Source: Deltaproteobacteria bacterium
GTDB taxonomy: Bacteria; Desulfobacterota; Syntrophobacteria; Syntrophobacterales; Syntrophobacteraceae
Reading direction: 5' to 3'
Assembly: GCA_012517315.1 (NCBI GenBank)
Contig: JAAYVE010000042.1
Span: 1-64,000, forward strand
Length of the DNA stretch: 64,000 nucleotides
Translations under genes and position numbers: made by a program
The notes under the pieces: generated by a model
What the model was told of the DNA's origin: nothing
The model's input: only the letters and a program-made list of their open reading frames with translations
Database searches by the model: none
Shown: one piece after another, positions 26,001-34,767 of the stretch
How positions within the stretch are numbered: position 1 is the stretch's first letter
Layout of the letters: every line of letters begins with the position of its first letter

Positions 26001-29000
26001 TGTGGGAGCGAGCAACAACCCGTACAGTCTCATCGAGTCGTCTCGGGAAAGCCAGGAAATCGCCATTCGGGCCTCCCTTGCGGGTCTTCCCTATGGCCCC
26101 GGGGAAATCGACCTCATCGAATGCCATGCCACTTCCACCACTCAAGGGGACCTGGAGGAAGTGCATGCCATCCGCGCGGTGTTTCCCGCCGACAAGCCGA
26201 CCCTTCTCTCCGCCTTCAAGTCCCAGATCGGCCATACCCTGGGCTCCTCGGGGTTGAACAGTCTCGTTCGTGGTCTGCTGGCCATGGAGGCGGGAGTGAT
26301 CCCACCAACAATCAATTACGACACACCCGACCCGCGACTGGGCCTTGAAGACTCTCGCCTGAGAGTCGTCACGGAACCGGAGGAATGGCGCAGGAGCAAT
26401 GGGCGCCCGAGAAGGATGCAGGTGAACTCCTTCGGTTTCGGGGGGTCCAACTTCGTCATCCAGATTGAGGAATGCCTGGAAACCGCTGGACAATCCCGCA
26501 TCGCCATCCCTCAAGCGGCCCATGCCGCCGCCGAGGCGCTCACCCCCAAACCGGACGTCCTGGAGGGCATTTCCCTGCTCCGGATCGATCACGGTGAGGT
26601 CTCGTACCGGGCGGCTGTCCTCAACGGGTCACCCCAAGAACTGGAAGAAGCCCTCCGACATCTCCGAAACACGCTCCCGGCTGGAGGGATGAGCGACAAG
26701 ACACGGCGTTCCCTCTCGCGGCAGGGCATTTATGTTGAGGCCTCGACGAACGTAGCACCACCGCCCTTGGCCCTGGTTTTTCCCGGCCAGGGATCCCAGT
26801 ACGCCGGTATGGGCCGGGAGCTTTACCACAGCTTCCCCATCGTGCGCGCATGGCTGGAGCGGGCGGACCGGTTGGCCGAGTTCGACCTGCTCAGCCTCTA
26901 CCTGGAAGACCGGGAGGAACAACTGAGGCAGACGCTGTGGCAGCAACCGGCGGCCTACACGCTGGAATATGCCCTCTACCAGCAACTGGTTTCCCTTGGA
27001 ATCCGACCCGTGGCCATGGCGGGCCACAGCCTCGGTGAACTCACAGCCCTTGCGGCGGCGGGGGTGTTCTCTTTTGAAGATGGTTTCCGGCTGGTCACCA
27101 AGCGGGCCCAGTCCATGGACAAGGCATCCAACCAACGCCCGGACCCCGGTGTCATGATGGCCACCGACGCCCCCCTGGATCTCCTGCGGGAGCGGCTGCG
27201 CCAGGCCGGGGAGGTCTTCATCGCCAACATCAATTCCCCGCGCCAGGTGGTCCTGGGGGGAGCTCGAGAAGCAGTGCTCCGGTTCGGTCAGAAACTCAAG
27301 GAACTCGGCTACCGGGCCACTGTTCTGCGGGTGAGCATGGCTTTCCACTGCCCTCTGCTGCCCATCTTCGCCGACGAGATGCGGGCCTTCACAAAGGCTC
27401 TCCACTTCCAGACCCCCGAGATCCCTGTCGTTTCCAACACCATCCGGGTACCGTTCCCCGCCGATCCGGAAAAAATCAAAGAAATCGTGGTGGCCCATCC
27501 CGAATCTCCCGTGTACTGGATGGACAACGTCCTCACCCTTTGGAATGACTACGGAGTGAGGCGATTCGTGGAAATCGGTCCAGGGGCCACCTTGAGCGAT
27601 CTCATTCGGGAAACCCTGGAGGACGCCGACTGCATCGCCACATGCATGCCGGAATCGGAAGGAACCTCCTTCAAGCAGGCCATCGGGGAACTGTTCGTGA
27701 AGGGCCACATTTCCCCGGCAATCCCCGTTGAGGTGGTGACTTTAGACCGGCCTGCCCCTGACGGTGCGAAACCCTCCCCCAAGCCCGAGGCAATCCGGGC
27801 GATGGCGCCCACACCACAAGACCGTCTGGCCGCCCTGGTGCAGCGGGAAATCAACGGCTTTCTGCTGGACACCTTCGGACGCTTTCTGGCGCCTTCAATC
27901 CTCGATGCAGTGCGCAGGGAGATCGATCCGAACATCTCCCCCGAACAGTTGGACGGGATTCTTCAAACCCTTTGCCGGCGATCGCCGCAGACACCTTTCC
28001 TATCCCCCACCCCGCTGTTCTCCACGCCTTTGCCGGCTTCACAACCTGGCATGGAAACCACTCCACCTCCCCCTCCGCCGGTTTCGGAACCGGTCCAACC
28101 TTCTCCCATCGCCAATGCTCCTCCTGGTCCCTCTCCCCTAGGACCCTCCGAAACAGCGGAAGAAGTCATCGGCATCATCATGGAAGTGACAGGATACGAG
28201 AGGGATGAGATCGAGCCCCAGATGGACTTGAGAACCGACCTGGGCATCCGGTCGAGCAGGCTTCCCATCATTGTGGATCGCCTGGAGAAACGGTTTGCAC
28301 TGCGCATCCGTATGGAAGACTTTATCGACGTCCGCACCGTCTCCCAGATGACGGACCGCATTGCTCAGCTGACCACCGGCGGTGTTCCCGAAGCGACTGC
28401 CGGCGGGGAAAAACCTCCTTCCCACTCCCGGACAGTCTCTGAAACCGTTGAAGCGGAAAAAAACCCCGACGAACTGAGGCGCCTCGTTTTTCGCCCCGTT
28501 TCCGTGGAAATGGAAGAGGGTTCCATGCCTTCTCTCTCCTCTGAAAACACCGTCGCGATCCTCCCTCCCGCTTCCGACTCTCCGATGGGGAAAGAACTCT
28601 CCCAGTGGATTCAGGAGCGATTCGGGGCCAAGGTGAAGAGTTTCCCCTGGCTGCCCACAGAAGGGGAAGAATCCCGCGTAAGACGGGGGGTTGTCGGTAT
28701 TTCGTCCGAAGGCTCATTGTTCAACGCCGTGGACACCTTTCTCAAGGAGCACCCGGCGGAGGTCTTCTGCATCCCCATCGATGGGAGTGTGGATCGCCAC
28801 CTCGAAAGTGCGGAGGACGTCTGTCGCTTGCAGGAACAACTCTTTCTCCTGGTCCAGGCCATCCTGGCCTCCCCCCCCGTTCGGTCCATTCTCCTCCTGG
28901 GGGACGACACAACGCCGTCCTTGTGGCGAGAGGTCCTCTGGGACGGACTGGTGGGCATTTTCCTGGCCGCCGCTCTGGAATATCCCTCCGTTCGTTTCAG

Positions 29001-30999
29001 AAGCGTCCGCGCAAAAGAGGGTACCGACTTTTCCCGGCTGCTCGCCACAGCACTGCAGACAAAACAGGCACCAGTGGAACTGACCGTGGGCGGCAACGGA
29101 GCGACAACCCTCGGGGGGCGCAGGGAACCCTTCACACTCCCCCACCCCCCTAACTTCTCCCTGAGTGCGGGGGACGTGATCCTCGTGTCCGGAGGCGGCT
29201 ACGGCATCACCGCCCAACTGGTGCGGTCCCTCGCTCCGTTCGGCACCAGGGTGGTCCTTCTCGGACGCACGTCCATCGATTTGCCCGAACAAACGGCGAG
29301 GCACCTCCAGACAGAGGAGTTCTCGGAGAAGGCTTTGCGCTGGGACATCATGCAGATGCATCCATCCATCGGCCTGGATGATCTCAACGCGCAGGTGGAG
29401 CGTTTTCACAAGGCCAGGCAAGTGTACCGCACGGTCCGGGATCTTCGCGAGTCCGGAATCGACGTAGAGTACACGGCCTGCGACGTCTCGGACCCCACCC
29501 AAGTGAAAGCGGCCGTGGGCGGGGTGATTGAGCGATTCGGCAGAGTGGACGGAGTCATCCACGGAGCCGGCGTGCTCCACGACAAGTACCTTGCAGATCT
29601 GGACGGGCGAGCTTTCAGAAAAGTGGTGGATGTGAAGGTTCTGGGCGCCTGGAACCTCTATGAGGCGACTCGCTCCGCCGGCTTGAAGTTTTTCGTGGGT
29701 CTCTCGTCCATTGTGGCTGTCCAGGGAAACATGGGCCAGACCAATTACGCCTCGGGCAACCGCATGATGTCCCGTTTGCTGGAGAACCTCTCCCGGCAGC
29801 ATGCCGGGGTGGTCTTCAAGGCACTCATGCTGCCCCCCGTCAGCGGCGGCGGAATGGCGGAAGACCCGGAGGTCCGCGACCTGCTGGAACATCTGGGCGT
29901 CGGGTATGTGGGGATGAGAGAGCTTTCGGAGATGTTTTGGAGGGAAATCTTCTGCGGGTCTCCGGCCGACGTTTGGGTGATGTGGATGAAATCCCTTCCA
30001 CCCGCCAGGACGGTCCTCCTTGAAGGAGTCAATTTGCCGGATGCTCCCGACAGTGCGCCCAACACTCTCTGCGAAACGGATCCGCGCGACTTTCCCATGG
30101 TGGACGCCATCGAACGACTGGACCTGGAGAGCGCAATGGTGCAGGTACGCCGGGCGTTTTCCCTGGACAAGGACCCGTGGGTCTCCCAGCACAAACCCTT
30201 CAAATTCCTCAAGCACCCCCTCGTTTCCGCCATCATGGTCGTGGAGAGCTTCCTGGAGGCCACCCGGCTCCTTTTCCCCTATCTCACCGTTTCGCAAGCG
30301 CGGGACATCCGTTTCATGGATCCCATCGAAGTAGGCCCCGACACGGAGCGGGTCGCCCGTGTCACCTGCAGCCGGCGGCAGGAAGGAAAGGACATGCTCT
30401 GTGAATGCACCATGGAGGTGTACGGGGTTTCCCCCGGAGGCCGGCGCCTGGAGACGCTCGCACCGTGCTACCGTGCCCTTGTGCTCGCCACCGCCGGAGC
30501 TCCGGAACCACTGGATCGTTTGGTTTCCTTTCCCATCCCGGCTGGTGAATTTATTGGGCGTCCCATGGAAAAGCAGGAGATCCTCGACTGGTACGATAAG
30601 CGTTCCGACATGCAGGGCCTGTATCGGGTGCTGGAACACATCGACGGCTACGGCGATTCCATCATCTCGGGAAAGATGATCTATCCTCAAGACAGGGAAT
30701 TTTCCTTCACAGACGCTCCTGCAGCTTCGTACCCCCGGTATGCCCTGGAAGGGCTGATGCAGCTTTGCAGCTACTACGTGGTGATGCGGGACGAATCGGA
30801 GTCCCGTGCCATGATCCCGGCAAGGGTGGAGGAACTGCACTGGTACCGGTTCTGCTCGGGTGGTGAGGACATCAAACTGGAAGCCCGCTGCCGTCAAGAG
30901 GATGAAAGGGGCCTCGTATGGGATGCTCTGGCCTCAGGGCGTGATGGCCGTCCCATTTTGGAAGCGCGGGGAATCCACATGCGCTGGTTCGCTCTTTAG
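23068..30999 (+). CDS. Giant multidomain fatty-acid/polyketide (PUFA-synthase-like) synthase
   Basis: About 2643 residues. Domain order: a TIM-barrel domain like a degenerate nitronate monooxygenase (1-240); an intact NMO/PfaD-like enoyl-reductase domain (about 320-570; GCEAGGHVGHH near 452); a Cys-rich linker; ketosynthase (677-1150; C879 in TAACSSS, H1020, H1056); acyltransferase (1237-1550; S1321 in GHSLGE, H1427); Pro-rich linker; ACP (S1729); ketoreductase (2037-2300; Y2227 in TNYASGN); and a double-hotdog dehydratase (2360-end; H2375/H2383). One polypeptide could therefore load, extend, reduce and dehydrate. No thioesterase is present, so release must be in trans. The start is uncertain: ATG 23068 has AAAGG, but 22972 and 22855 are in frame. 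It is flanked by a GNAT protein and its own PPTase. Confidence 0.92.
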   Translation: MRIIVDASGLPIEEAIDRLQAPPFSGFTVDLKVPFSWFPDPRLDNLLKNPGMGTLWVEYHPVLHDLPLEVFLRRLEELDSTHPCRPVLADTRCIRELLKNQGVAVSGLAIKGFEASGFVSTESAFVLYGAMRALLRERGRRAEITIWGGIATPEACSAFLTCGARGIVFESVHWLTDLHPLGEATREALRKLHYDQTDVAGLGLGIPYRAHNRGNSIPLKALKELASQGDSKSSGTGAGHRLFTEAIRKQAVHPLDSGFTRNELIPLGVEAAFAREWTERFGTDTEKALRLFKQAVSEHHRRALENPRPFEKSPVAAELGTRYPFIQGGMSSISDVPAFALEVAKAGGLPTIALGFMDRETIHGRLGDLRRIMGDRPFALNVVALQENPFRNEQMEWIRQCRPPFVVIAAGEPSTAREMAGEGIETIYIAPTEDLLRMALAAGIRFIVLEGCEAGGHVGHHTTLTLAQMALILRRCNPELWRDRRVILAGGICNGETAYMAWMLGADAVQMGTVYLATREIVETGALTRVYQSAITQAPMGGTVITGESTGLRVRSLKTPKTDAICALEEEYSRKGTDIQEHRRKIEELCAGSLHIAARGEDKCSCTPLDDNACWERGQFMSGACSGTIRQVRTVAELHNELASGVPIRRRTDLLPGEVPSPTPVSRRNGSWQGFPERIAITGMRMVNALGNTLEEIFQASLAGKSGITLVPASRWDHGAYYHPVPMTPEKTYCRVGAFHHLEIARKDIGVPPQDFRTMTHSTKMTLWLAARAVEESGILESGIPRERIGVIVSQNSGEAASTFSDIVIGGAVEPTLKTVRRLLPLSPDQEQSLRGMLKDGHLVVDDTTLVGRLNCTAGGYISNKYGFMGPSFAVTAACSSSLVALYNAVLMIRLGIIDAAVVGGGEEPLHPLHYLEFSALGALAGISGAERLPEHTSRPFEAGRDGMVLGEGGAIIVIERESLAHERGAKIHGFITGVGASNNPYSLIESSRESQEIAIRASLAGLPYGPGEIDLIECHATSTTQGDLEEVHAIRAVFPADKPTLLSAFKSQIGHTLGSSGLNSLVRGLLAMEAGVIPPTINYDTPDPRLGLEDSRLRVVTEPEEWRRSNGRPRRMQVNSFGFGGSNFVIQIEECLETAGQSRIAIPQAAHAAAEALTPKPDVLEGISLLRIDHGEVSYRAAVLNGSPQELEEALRHLRNTLPAGGMSDKTRRSLSRQGIYVEASTNVAPPPLALVFPGQGSQYAGMGRELYHSFPIVRAWLERADRLAEFDLLSLYLEDREEQLRQTLWQQPAAYTLEYALYQQLVSLGIRPVAMAGHSLGELTALAAAGVFSFEDGFRLVTKRAQSMDKASNQRPDPGVMMATDAPLDLLRERLRQAGEVFIANINSPRQVVLGGAREAVLRFGQKLKELGYRATVLRVSMAFHCPLLPIFADEMRAFTKALHFQTPEIPVVSNTIRVPFPADPEKIKEIVVAHPESPVYWMDNVLTLWNDYGVRRFVEIGPGATLSDLIRETLEDADCIATCMPESEGTSFKQAIGELFVKGHISPAIPVEVVTLDRPAPDGAKPSPKPEAIRAMAPTPQDRLAALVQREINGFLLDTFGRFLAPSILDAVRREIDPNISPEQLDGILQTLCRRSPQTPFLSPTPLFSTPLPASQPGMETTPPPPPPVSEPVQPSPIANAPPGPSPLGPSETAEEVIGIIMEVTGYERDEIEPQMDLRTDLGIRSSRLPIIVDRLEKRFALRIRMEDFIDVRTVSQMTDRIAQLTTGGVPEATAGGEKPPSHSRTVSETVEAEKNPDELRRLVFRPVSVEMEEGSMPSLSSENTVAILPPASDSPMGKELSQWIQERFGAKVKSFPWLPTEGEESRVRRGVVGISSEGSLFNAVDTFLKEHPAEVFCIPIDGSVDRHLESAEDVCRLQEQLFLLVQAILASPPVRSILLLGDDTTPSLWREVLWDGLVGIFLAAALEYPSVRFRSVRAKEGTDFSRLLATALQTKQAPVELTVGGNGATTLGGRREPFTLPHPPNFSLSAGDVILVSGGGYGITAQLVRSLAPFGTRVVLLGRTSIDLPEQTARHLQTEEFSEKALRWDIMQMHPSIGLDDLNAQVERFHKARQVYRTVRDLRESGIDVEYTACDVSDPTQVKAAVGGVIERFGRVDGVIHGAGVLHDKYLADLDGRAFRKVVDVKVLGAWNLYEATRSAGLKFFVGLSSIVAVQGNMGQTNYASGNRMMSRLLENLSRQHAGVVFKALMLPPVSGGGMAEDPEVRDLLEHLGVGYVGMRELSEMFWREIFCGSPADVWVMWMKSLPPARTVLLEGVNLPDAPDSAPNTLCETDPRDFPMVDAIERLDLESAMVQVRRAFSLDKDPWVSQHKPFKFLKHPLVSAIMVVESFLEATRLLFPYLTVSQARDIRFMDPIEVGPDTERVARVTCSRRQEGKDMLCECTMEVYGVSPGGRRLETLAPCYRALVLATAGAPEPLDRLVSFPIPAGEFIGRPMEKQEILDWYDKRSDMQGLYRVLEHIDGYGDSIISGKMIYPQDREFSFTDAPAASYPRYALEGLMQLCSYYVVMRDESESRAMIPARVEELHWYRFCSGGEDIKLEARCRQEDERGLVWDALASGRDGRPILEARGIHMRWFAL

Positions 31000-31149
31000 A
31001 AGCCGTGAAGCCGAGGGACACCCCCGCCATTGACCGGAAGACCGAATAGAGAACGACCGATGGATTCTGCGACGCTCCCTCCGGGAATGTCAGGGGGGAT
31101 TCGGCCGGCTGCAATTGAAAACACAGCTCGGGAAAGGAGCCCCTCGACG

Positions 31150-31932
31150 ATGGCGATCCAGGGGTTGACGATGCACGGGGAAGATACACCTCTCGCCCTG
31201 TCCCTTGGGGGATTCGGTTTTTCAGTGGCATCCACGTTGCTGCCCGACGGCTCCCATTCGAAGGTACCCCGATCGGTCGGTTCCCGTGCCGCACGGGACC
31301 GCCTCGTTTCCCACCTCCTGAGTCGATCCCGTCGCCCGGACGGTAGTTCTGTCTCAGGTCTCTGCAACATTCACTCCGAGGATCACCGGTGGAACGTTGT
31401 GTACGACTCACTTGGGAAGCCGCACCTAAACCACCCTGAGAGTTCGTGGCCGGCCGTTTCCATGAGCTACAGCGGAGGTCGCCTGTGGGTGGCCGTGGGG
31501 GGCAGCTCCGTCCGCCTGGGACTGGATGTGGCGAGTCCCGAGGATTTCACCGGGGACTATCCCTTTTCGCGCGCTTTCACGGAACGAGACTGGTCCGCCC
31601 TTCCAGAAGGTTTCGAAACGTATACGCCGAGGGCGTGTGCTTTTCTCTGGTCTTTAAAGGAAGCCGCCGTCAAGTGCATTGGGAGCGGATTCCACCGGTT
31701 CGGCCCGTGGGAAATGTCTGTGCAGAGGGCGACGGGGAAAGGGGAGAAATCAAGGTTTCGGGTTTGCTTCCATGCACTCGATGCTCAACTGGCCCAGGTG
31801 CTGGATTCTCTCCCGGTGATGGCCGCTGCTTGGCCTGCAGGGGAATCCTGGCTGGCCCTGGCCTGTTGCGGTCGTTCCGCAGCGGCCCCCCTGCGGCGAC
31901 TCCTTTTGCACCGAAGGAGCGCAATCCCGTGA
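31150..31932 (+). CDS. Sfp-type 4'-phosphopantetheinyl transferase
   Basis: A 260-residue protein with the PPTase signature: LGLDVASPEDF with D126, and FLWSLKEAAVK (W167, K170, E171, K175), which bind magnesium and CoA. GKPHL near residue 89 and SMSYSGG near 105 match the GKP and SLSH-type motifs. It would attach phosphopantetheine to the ACP of the synthase encoded 150 bases upstream. I chose ATG 31150 behind AAAGGAG; the frame is open to 31030. Its stop overlaps the next start as GTGA. A synthase-linked PPTase argues for secondary-lipid rather than housekeeping fatty-acid synthesis. Confidence 0.85.
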   Translation: MAIQGLTMHGEDTPLALSLGGFGFSVASTLLPDGSHSKVPRSVGSRAARDRLVSHLLSRSRRPDGSSVSGLCNIHSEDHRWNVVYDSLGKPHLNHPESSWPAVSMSYSGGRLWVAVGGSSVRLGLDVASPEDFTGDYPFSRAFTERDWSALPEGFETYTPRACAFLWSLKEAAVKCIGSGFHRFGPWEMSVQRATGKGEKSRFRVCFHALDAQLAQVLDSLPVMAAAWPAGESWLALACCGRSAAAPLRRLLLHRRSAIP

Positions 31933-32912
31933 AAGCTCTCGTGACGGGGGGATCCGGGTTCGTGGGAAGCCACCTGGCGCAAGCCTTGGTCCGCGAGGGG
32001 TGGGAGGTGACGTGCGTGGTGCGCCGAAGCAGTTCCCTGAGATGGCTGCGAGGTCTCCCTGTGGAATACCTCCCGATGGACCTGGTGCGACCCTCAGGAC
32101 TGCGGCAGGCGTTGATGGACGTGGACGTGGTTTTCCACGTGGCGGGAGTGACCAAGGGCACCCGACGGGAAGACTTCTTCCGGGGGAACGCTCTGACGAC
32201 GAGAAGCCTGGTCCAGGCCTGCATGGAAAGCGGAAACGAACGTCTGCGGTTCATTCATGTCTCCAGCCTTTCGGCGGCGGGCCCGGCACCGGACGGACGC
32301 CCCCGCCGGGAAGAGGATCCCCCCGCACCGGTCTCCTGGTACGGCCGATCGAAACTCCTGGCCGAAGAGGCCGTCCTGCGCGCTTTTCCCCCTGAAGCCT
32401 TGAGGATCCTCCGGCCTCCCGTCGTCTACGGGCCGAGGGACCTGGATTTCCTTCAGGTGTTCCGGTGTGTCGCCTTGGGTTTTTGCCCCGTGGCGGGACG
32501 GGGTGAACAGAAAATCCAGTTCATTCACGTGAACGACCTGATCCGGGGAATTCTGCTGGCCGCAAAATGCCAGGAACCGGTGGGACCGGTTTTCTTCCTG
32601 TCCGGGGAAGGCGCCTTCGACTGGCTCACCGTGGCGAACGCCGTGGGACGGGCGGTGGGCCGGACTCCTGTGCCGCTTCCTGTTCCCATCCCCGTCCTGC
32701 GGGGAGTGGGCGCCTTGGGGACCCTTCTGGGGCGGGCGACGGGCAAAGCCGTGGTCCTCAATTCCGACAAGGTGAAAGAAGGCGCTCAGCCCAACTGGCT
32801 TTGCAGCAGTGACAAGGCACGGAAAGAATTGGGCTTCCAGGCCGTTGTGCCTTTTGAAGAAGGATTGGCATCCACCGCCTCCTGGTACCGCCGTGCGGGG
32901 TGGCTTTCGTGA
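31929..32912 (+). CDS. NAD-dependent epimerase/dehydratase (extended SDR)
   Basis: A 327-residue extended short-chain dehydrogenase: Rossmann motif TGGSGFVGSHLA at the N-terminus, VFHVAGVTKG, catalytic YGRSK near residue 140, and RPPVVYGPRD. This group includes sugar epimerases and dihydroflavonol/3-beta-hydroxysteroid-type reductases, so the substrate could be a nucleotide sugar or a keto lipid made by the synthase. It starts at GTG 31929, overlapping the PPTase stop (GTGA), behind AAGGAG. Confidence 0.88.
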   Translation: MKALVTGGSGFVGSHLAQALVREGWEVTCVVRRSSSLRWLRGLPVEYLPMDLVRPSGLRQALMDVDVVFHVAGVTKGTRREDFFRGNALTTRSLVQACMESGNERLRFIHVSSLSAAGPAPDGRPRREEDPPAPVSWYGRSKLLAEEAVLRAFPPEALRILRPPVVYGPRDLDFLQVFRCVALGFCPVAGRGEQKIQFIHVNDLIRGILLAAKCQEPVGPVFFLSGEGAFDWLTVANAVGRAVGRTPVPLPVPIPVLRGVGALGTLLGRATGKAVVLNSDKVKEGAQPNWLCSSDKARKELGFQAVVPFEEGLASTASWYRRAGWLS

Positions 32913-33781
32913 AAGCGACGGAAGAGGGAGTTCGGCAGCCCGTGAAACCGACTTTGAGCGTGGTCATCCCGGTGCTCAACGAAGCCCATCACCTGTCGGA
33001 ACTGCTGCCCCTGCTGTTCCGCCAGGATCACCCGCCTGTGGAAGTGCTGGTGGCCGACGCCGGTTCATCTGACGATTCCCGGGAGGTGGCGATGACCTTG
33101 GGGGCAAGGGTCGTCACCGGGGGAAAACCGGCAGCGGGGCGCACCGCCGGAGCACTGGCGGCTTGGGGGGAATGGGTTTGTTTTCTTGACGCAGACACCC
33201 GGCTACCCCATGAACGGCTCTTCGGGCAGGCCCTTTCCCAAGTCTTGGCATGGGGCGTCGTGGGAGCCGTTGCCGACAATCGGGCCTATTACCGCCCCGG
33301 GGATAAGGGATGGGATCGTTGGTGGGTCCGGGCCTGGGACCGGTTCCTTCTGGCCTTCCTCAACAACGGCCAACGAGCTTGGCTGCAGGCTGGCTTTCCC
33401 GTTGGACAGGCCGTCTTCATGCTCGTCCGACGGGACGTGTTCGTCCAGGTGGGGGGGTTCGATTCAAAGGCTGAACCATACGAGGACTCGGAACTTCTCC
33501 TGCGTTTACACCGGCGCATCCCACCGCCGGCAGGCCGTCGTTCTTCGGTGGGAGTCCTTTCACCCCCTCTTCACGTGCTCATTTCCACAAGGCGCTGGGA
33601 TGTGAAGGGGAGGTTGTGGTTTCCCATCTCACTGGGAGTACGGGGCTCTCTTTTCCGCTGGCTTCTCCGGCGGGAACTCCCTATCCCCGATTACTGGGAA
33701 CTCAATGCACAGGCTGCGTACCGGGAGCGCCCCTCCGCAGCTGCCACGATCCACGGGGAAAAGGAGAAGAGGGTCCCGTGA
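32909..33781 (+). CDS. Glycosyltransferase family 2 (TarQ/hopene-associated type)
   Basis: About 290 residues. The GT2 core is LSVVIPVLNEAHHLSELL, VADAGSSDDS and FLDADTRLP. Then PVGQAVFMLVRRDVF and GGFDSKAEPYEDSELLLRL are typical of GT2 enzymes with the TIGR04283-like start. The C-terminus is basic and amphipathic, with little sign of full transmembrane helices apart from one near LWFPISLGVRGSLFRWLL. The GTG at 32909 overlaps the SDR stop as GTGA; a GTG at 32900 is also possible. By position it could glycosylate the product of the megasynthase. Confidence 0.82.
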   Translation: MKATEEGVRQPVKPTLSVVIPVLNEAHHLSELLPLLFRQDHPPVEVLVADAGSSDDSREVAMTLGARVVTGGKPAAGRTAGALAAWGEWVCFLDADTRLPHERLFGQALSQVLAWGVVGAVADNRAYYRPGDKGWDRWWVRAWDRFLLAFLNNGQRAWLQAGFPVGQAVFMLVRRDVFVQVGGFDSKAEPYEDSELLLRLHRRIPPPAGRRSSVGVLSPPLHVLISTRRWDVKGRLWFPISLGVRGSLFRWLLRRELPIPDYWELNAQAAYRERPSAAATIHGEKEKRVP

Positions 33782-34767
33782 AATGCATCGTCACCATTGA
33801 TGTGGAGGAAGAGGGGCTTTTTTCAGGGAAATATCCACAAAGGCCCGATGGGGTGAAGAACGTCCGGGAGCTCCGCCGCCTGGAATTCCTCCCCAGAGAA
33901 CTCGGTTTTCCCCTCACTCTCCTGGTCACCTACCCCGTGATCCAGGATCCCCGCTGCCGTGAGGTTCTGCAACACTGGCGCAGAAATCTGGACATTGAAA
34001 TCGGGGCTCACCTTCACCCATGGAGCACCCCCCCATACGACCCTATTCCGGGGAGGAAGGAACCGGTCCCTTCGGACGGGATTCCCTATCCCCTACTCCA
34101 AAATAAGCTGGAGAGTCTCCTCGGCGCGCTGGACAAACACTTGGGAATTCACCCGACCGCTTTTCGCATGGGACGTTTCGACTTGGGCCGCCGCATCCTG
34201 GGATTGATTCCCCGATACGGCATCACCGTGGATAGCAGCATCGTCCCCCTCCGTTCCGTCGCCGGCGGGCCGGACCATTTTCTCTTCCCCGCCGACCCGT
34301 TCCGGCTTAGGGGGGGCAAAGGGGATTTACAAGCTGTCGTGGAGGCCCCTCTCACCCTGCTTCCCGTGAGAACCTCCTGGGCCGAGGGGATCTACCGGCT
34401 CGCCGCCCCGATGCCAAGCTGGAAGAGGGACGCGGTTATGACCACTTTCCGTTACCTGGCCGTGGTGGGAACCCAACCCGCCTGGTTTCCCCTCTTTTCC
34501 ATGATGTGGGCCACCGGACTCCACAGGAAGAGAGGCGGCCGGTACCTCACCGTCTTCCTCCACTCCTCCGAACTATGCCCAGGGGCAACCCCGGCCTTTC
34601 GTCACCAAAAGGCGGTGGAACGACTGGTTGGAAGAATCCGTTCCTATTTCCAGTGGCTCAGAAGAACCGGATGTGTGGAGGGAGCCGTCCTGTCCAGCCT
34701 TGAGGAGGAAACAGGCTTGCCATGGGTGAACATGGACCGGCTTCAGCGACCCGGCCAATCCTCCTGA
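33778..34767 (+). CDS. Polysaccharide deacetylase-like protein
   Basis: 329 residues starting KCIVTIDVEEEG, which fits the metal-binding Asp motif of NodB/CE4 deacetylases of the TIDVE kind. GAHLHPW supplies the expected His ligands, and FRMGRFDLGRRIL and SSIVPLRS fit the rest of the barrel. These enzymes remove acetyl groups from amino sugars. It starts at GTG 33778, overlapping the previous stop (GTGA) behind AAGGAG. It is the last gene of the tightly coupled four-gene chain that follows the synthase. It has no signal peptide, so a cytoplasmic, lipid-linked sugar is the likely substrate. Confidence 0.75.
   Translation: MKCIVTIDVEEEGLFSGKYPQRPDGVKNVRELRRLEFLPRELGFPLTLLVTYPVIQDPRCREVLQHWRRNLDIEIGAHLHPWSTPPYDPIPGRKEPVPSDGIPYPLLQNKLESLLGALDKHLGIHPTAFRMGRFDLGRRILGLIPRYGITVDSSIVPLRSVAGGPDHFLFPADPFRLRGGKGDLQAVVEAPLTLLPVRTSWAEGIYRLAAPMPSWKRDAVMTTFRYLAVVGTQPAWFPLFSMMWATGLHRKRGGRYLTVFLHSSELCPGATPAFRHQKAVERLVGRIRSYFQWLRRTGCVEGAVLSSLEEETGLPWVNMDRLQRPGQSS

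Noticed and set aside
28714-30897. 727-residue open frame antisense to the synthase
   Set aside because: It mirrors the KR/DH coding region; long antisense frames are expected in GC-rich genes, and the translation has no domain.
31030-31149. Longer N-terminus for the phosphopantetheinyl transferase
   Set aside because: The extension has no good start site, is Pro/Arg-rich, and the ATG at 31150 has AAAGGAG.
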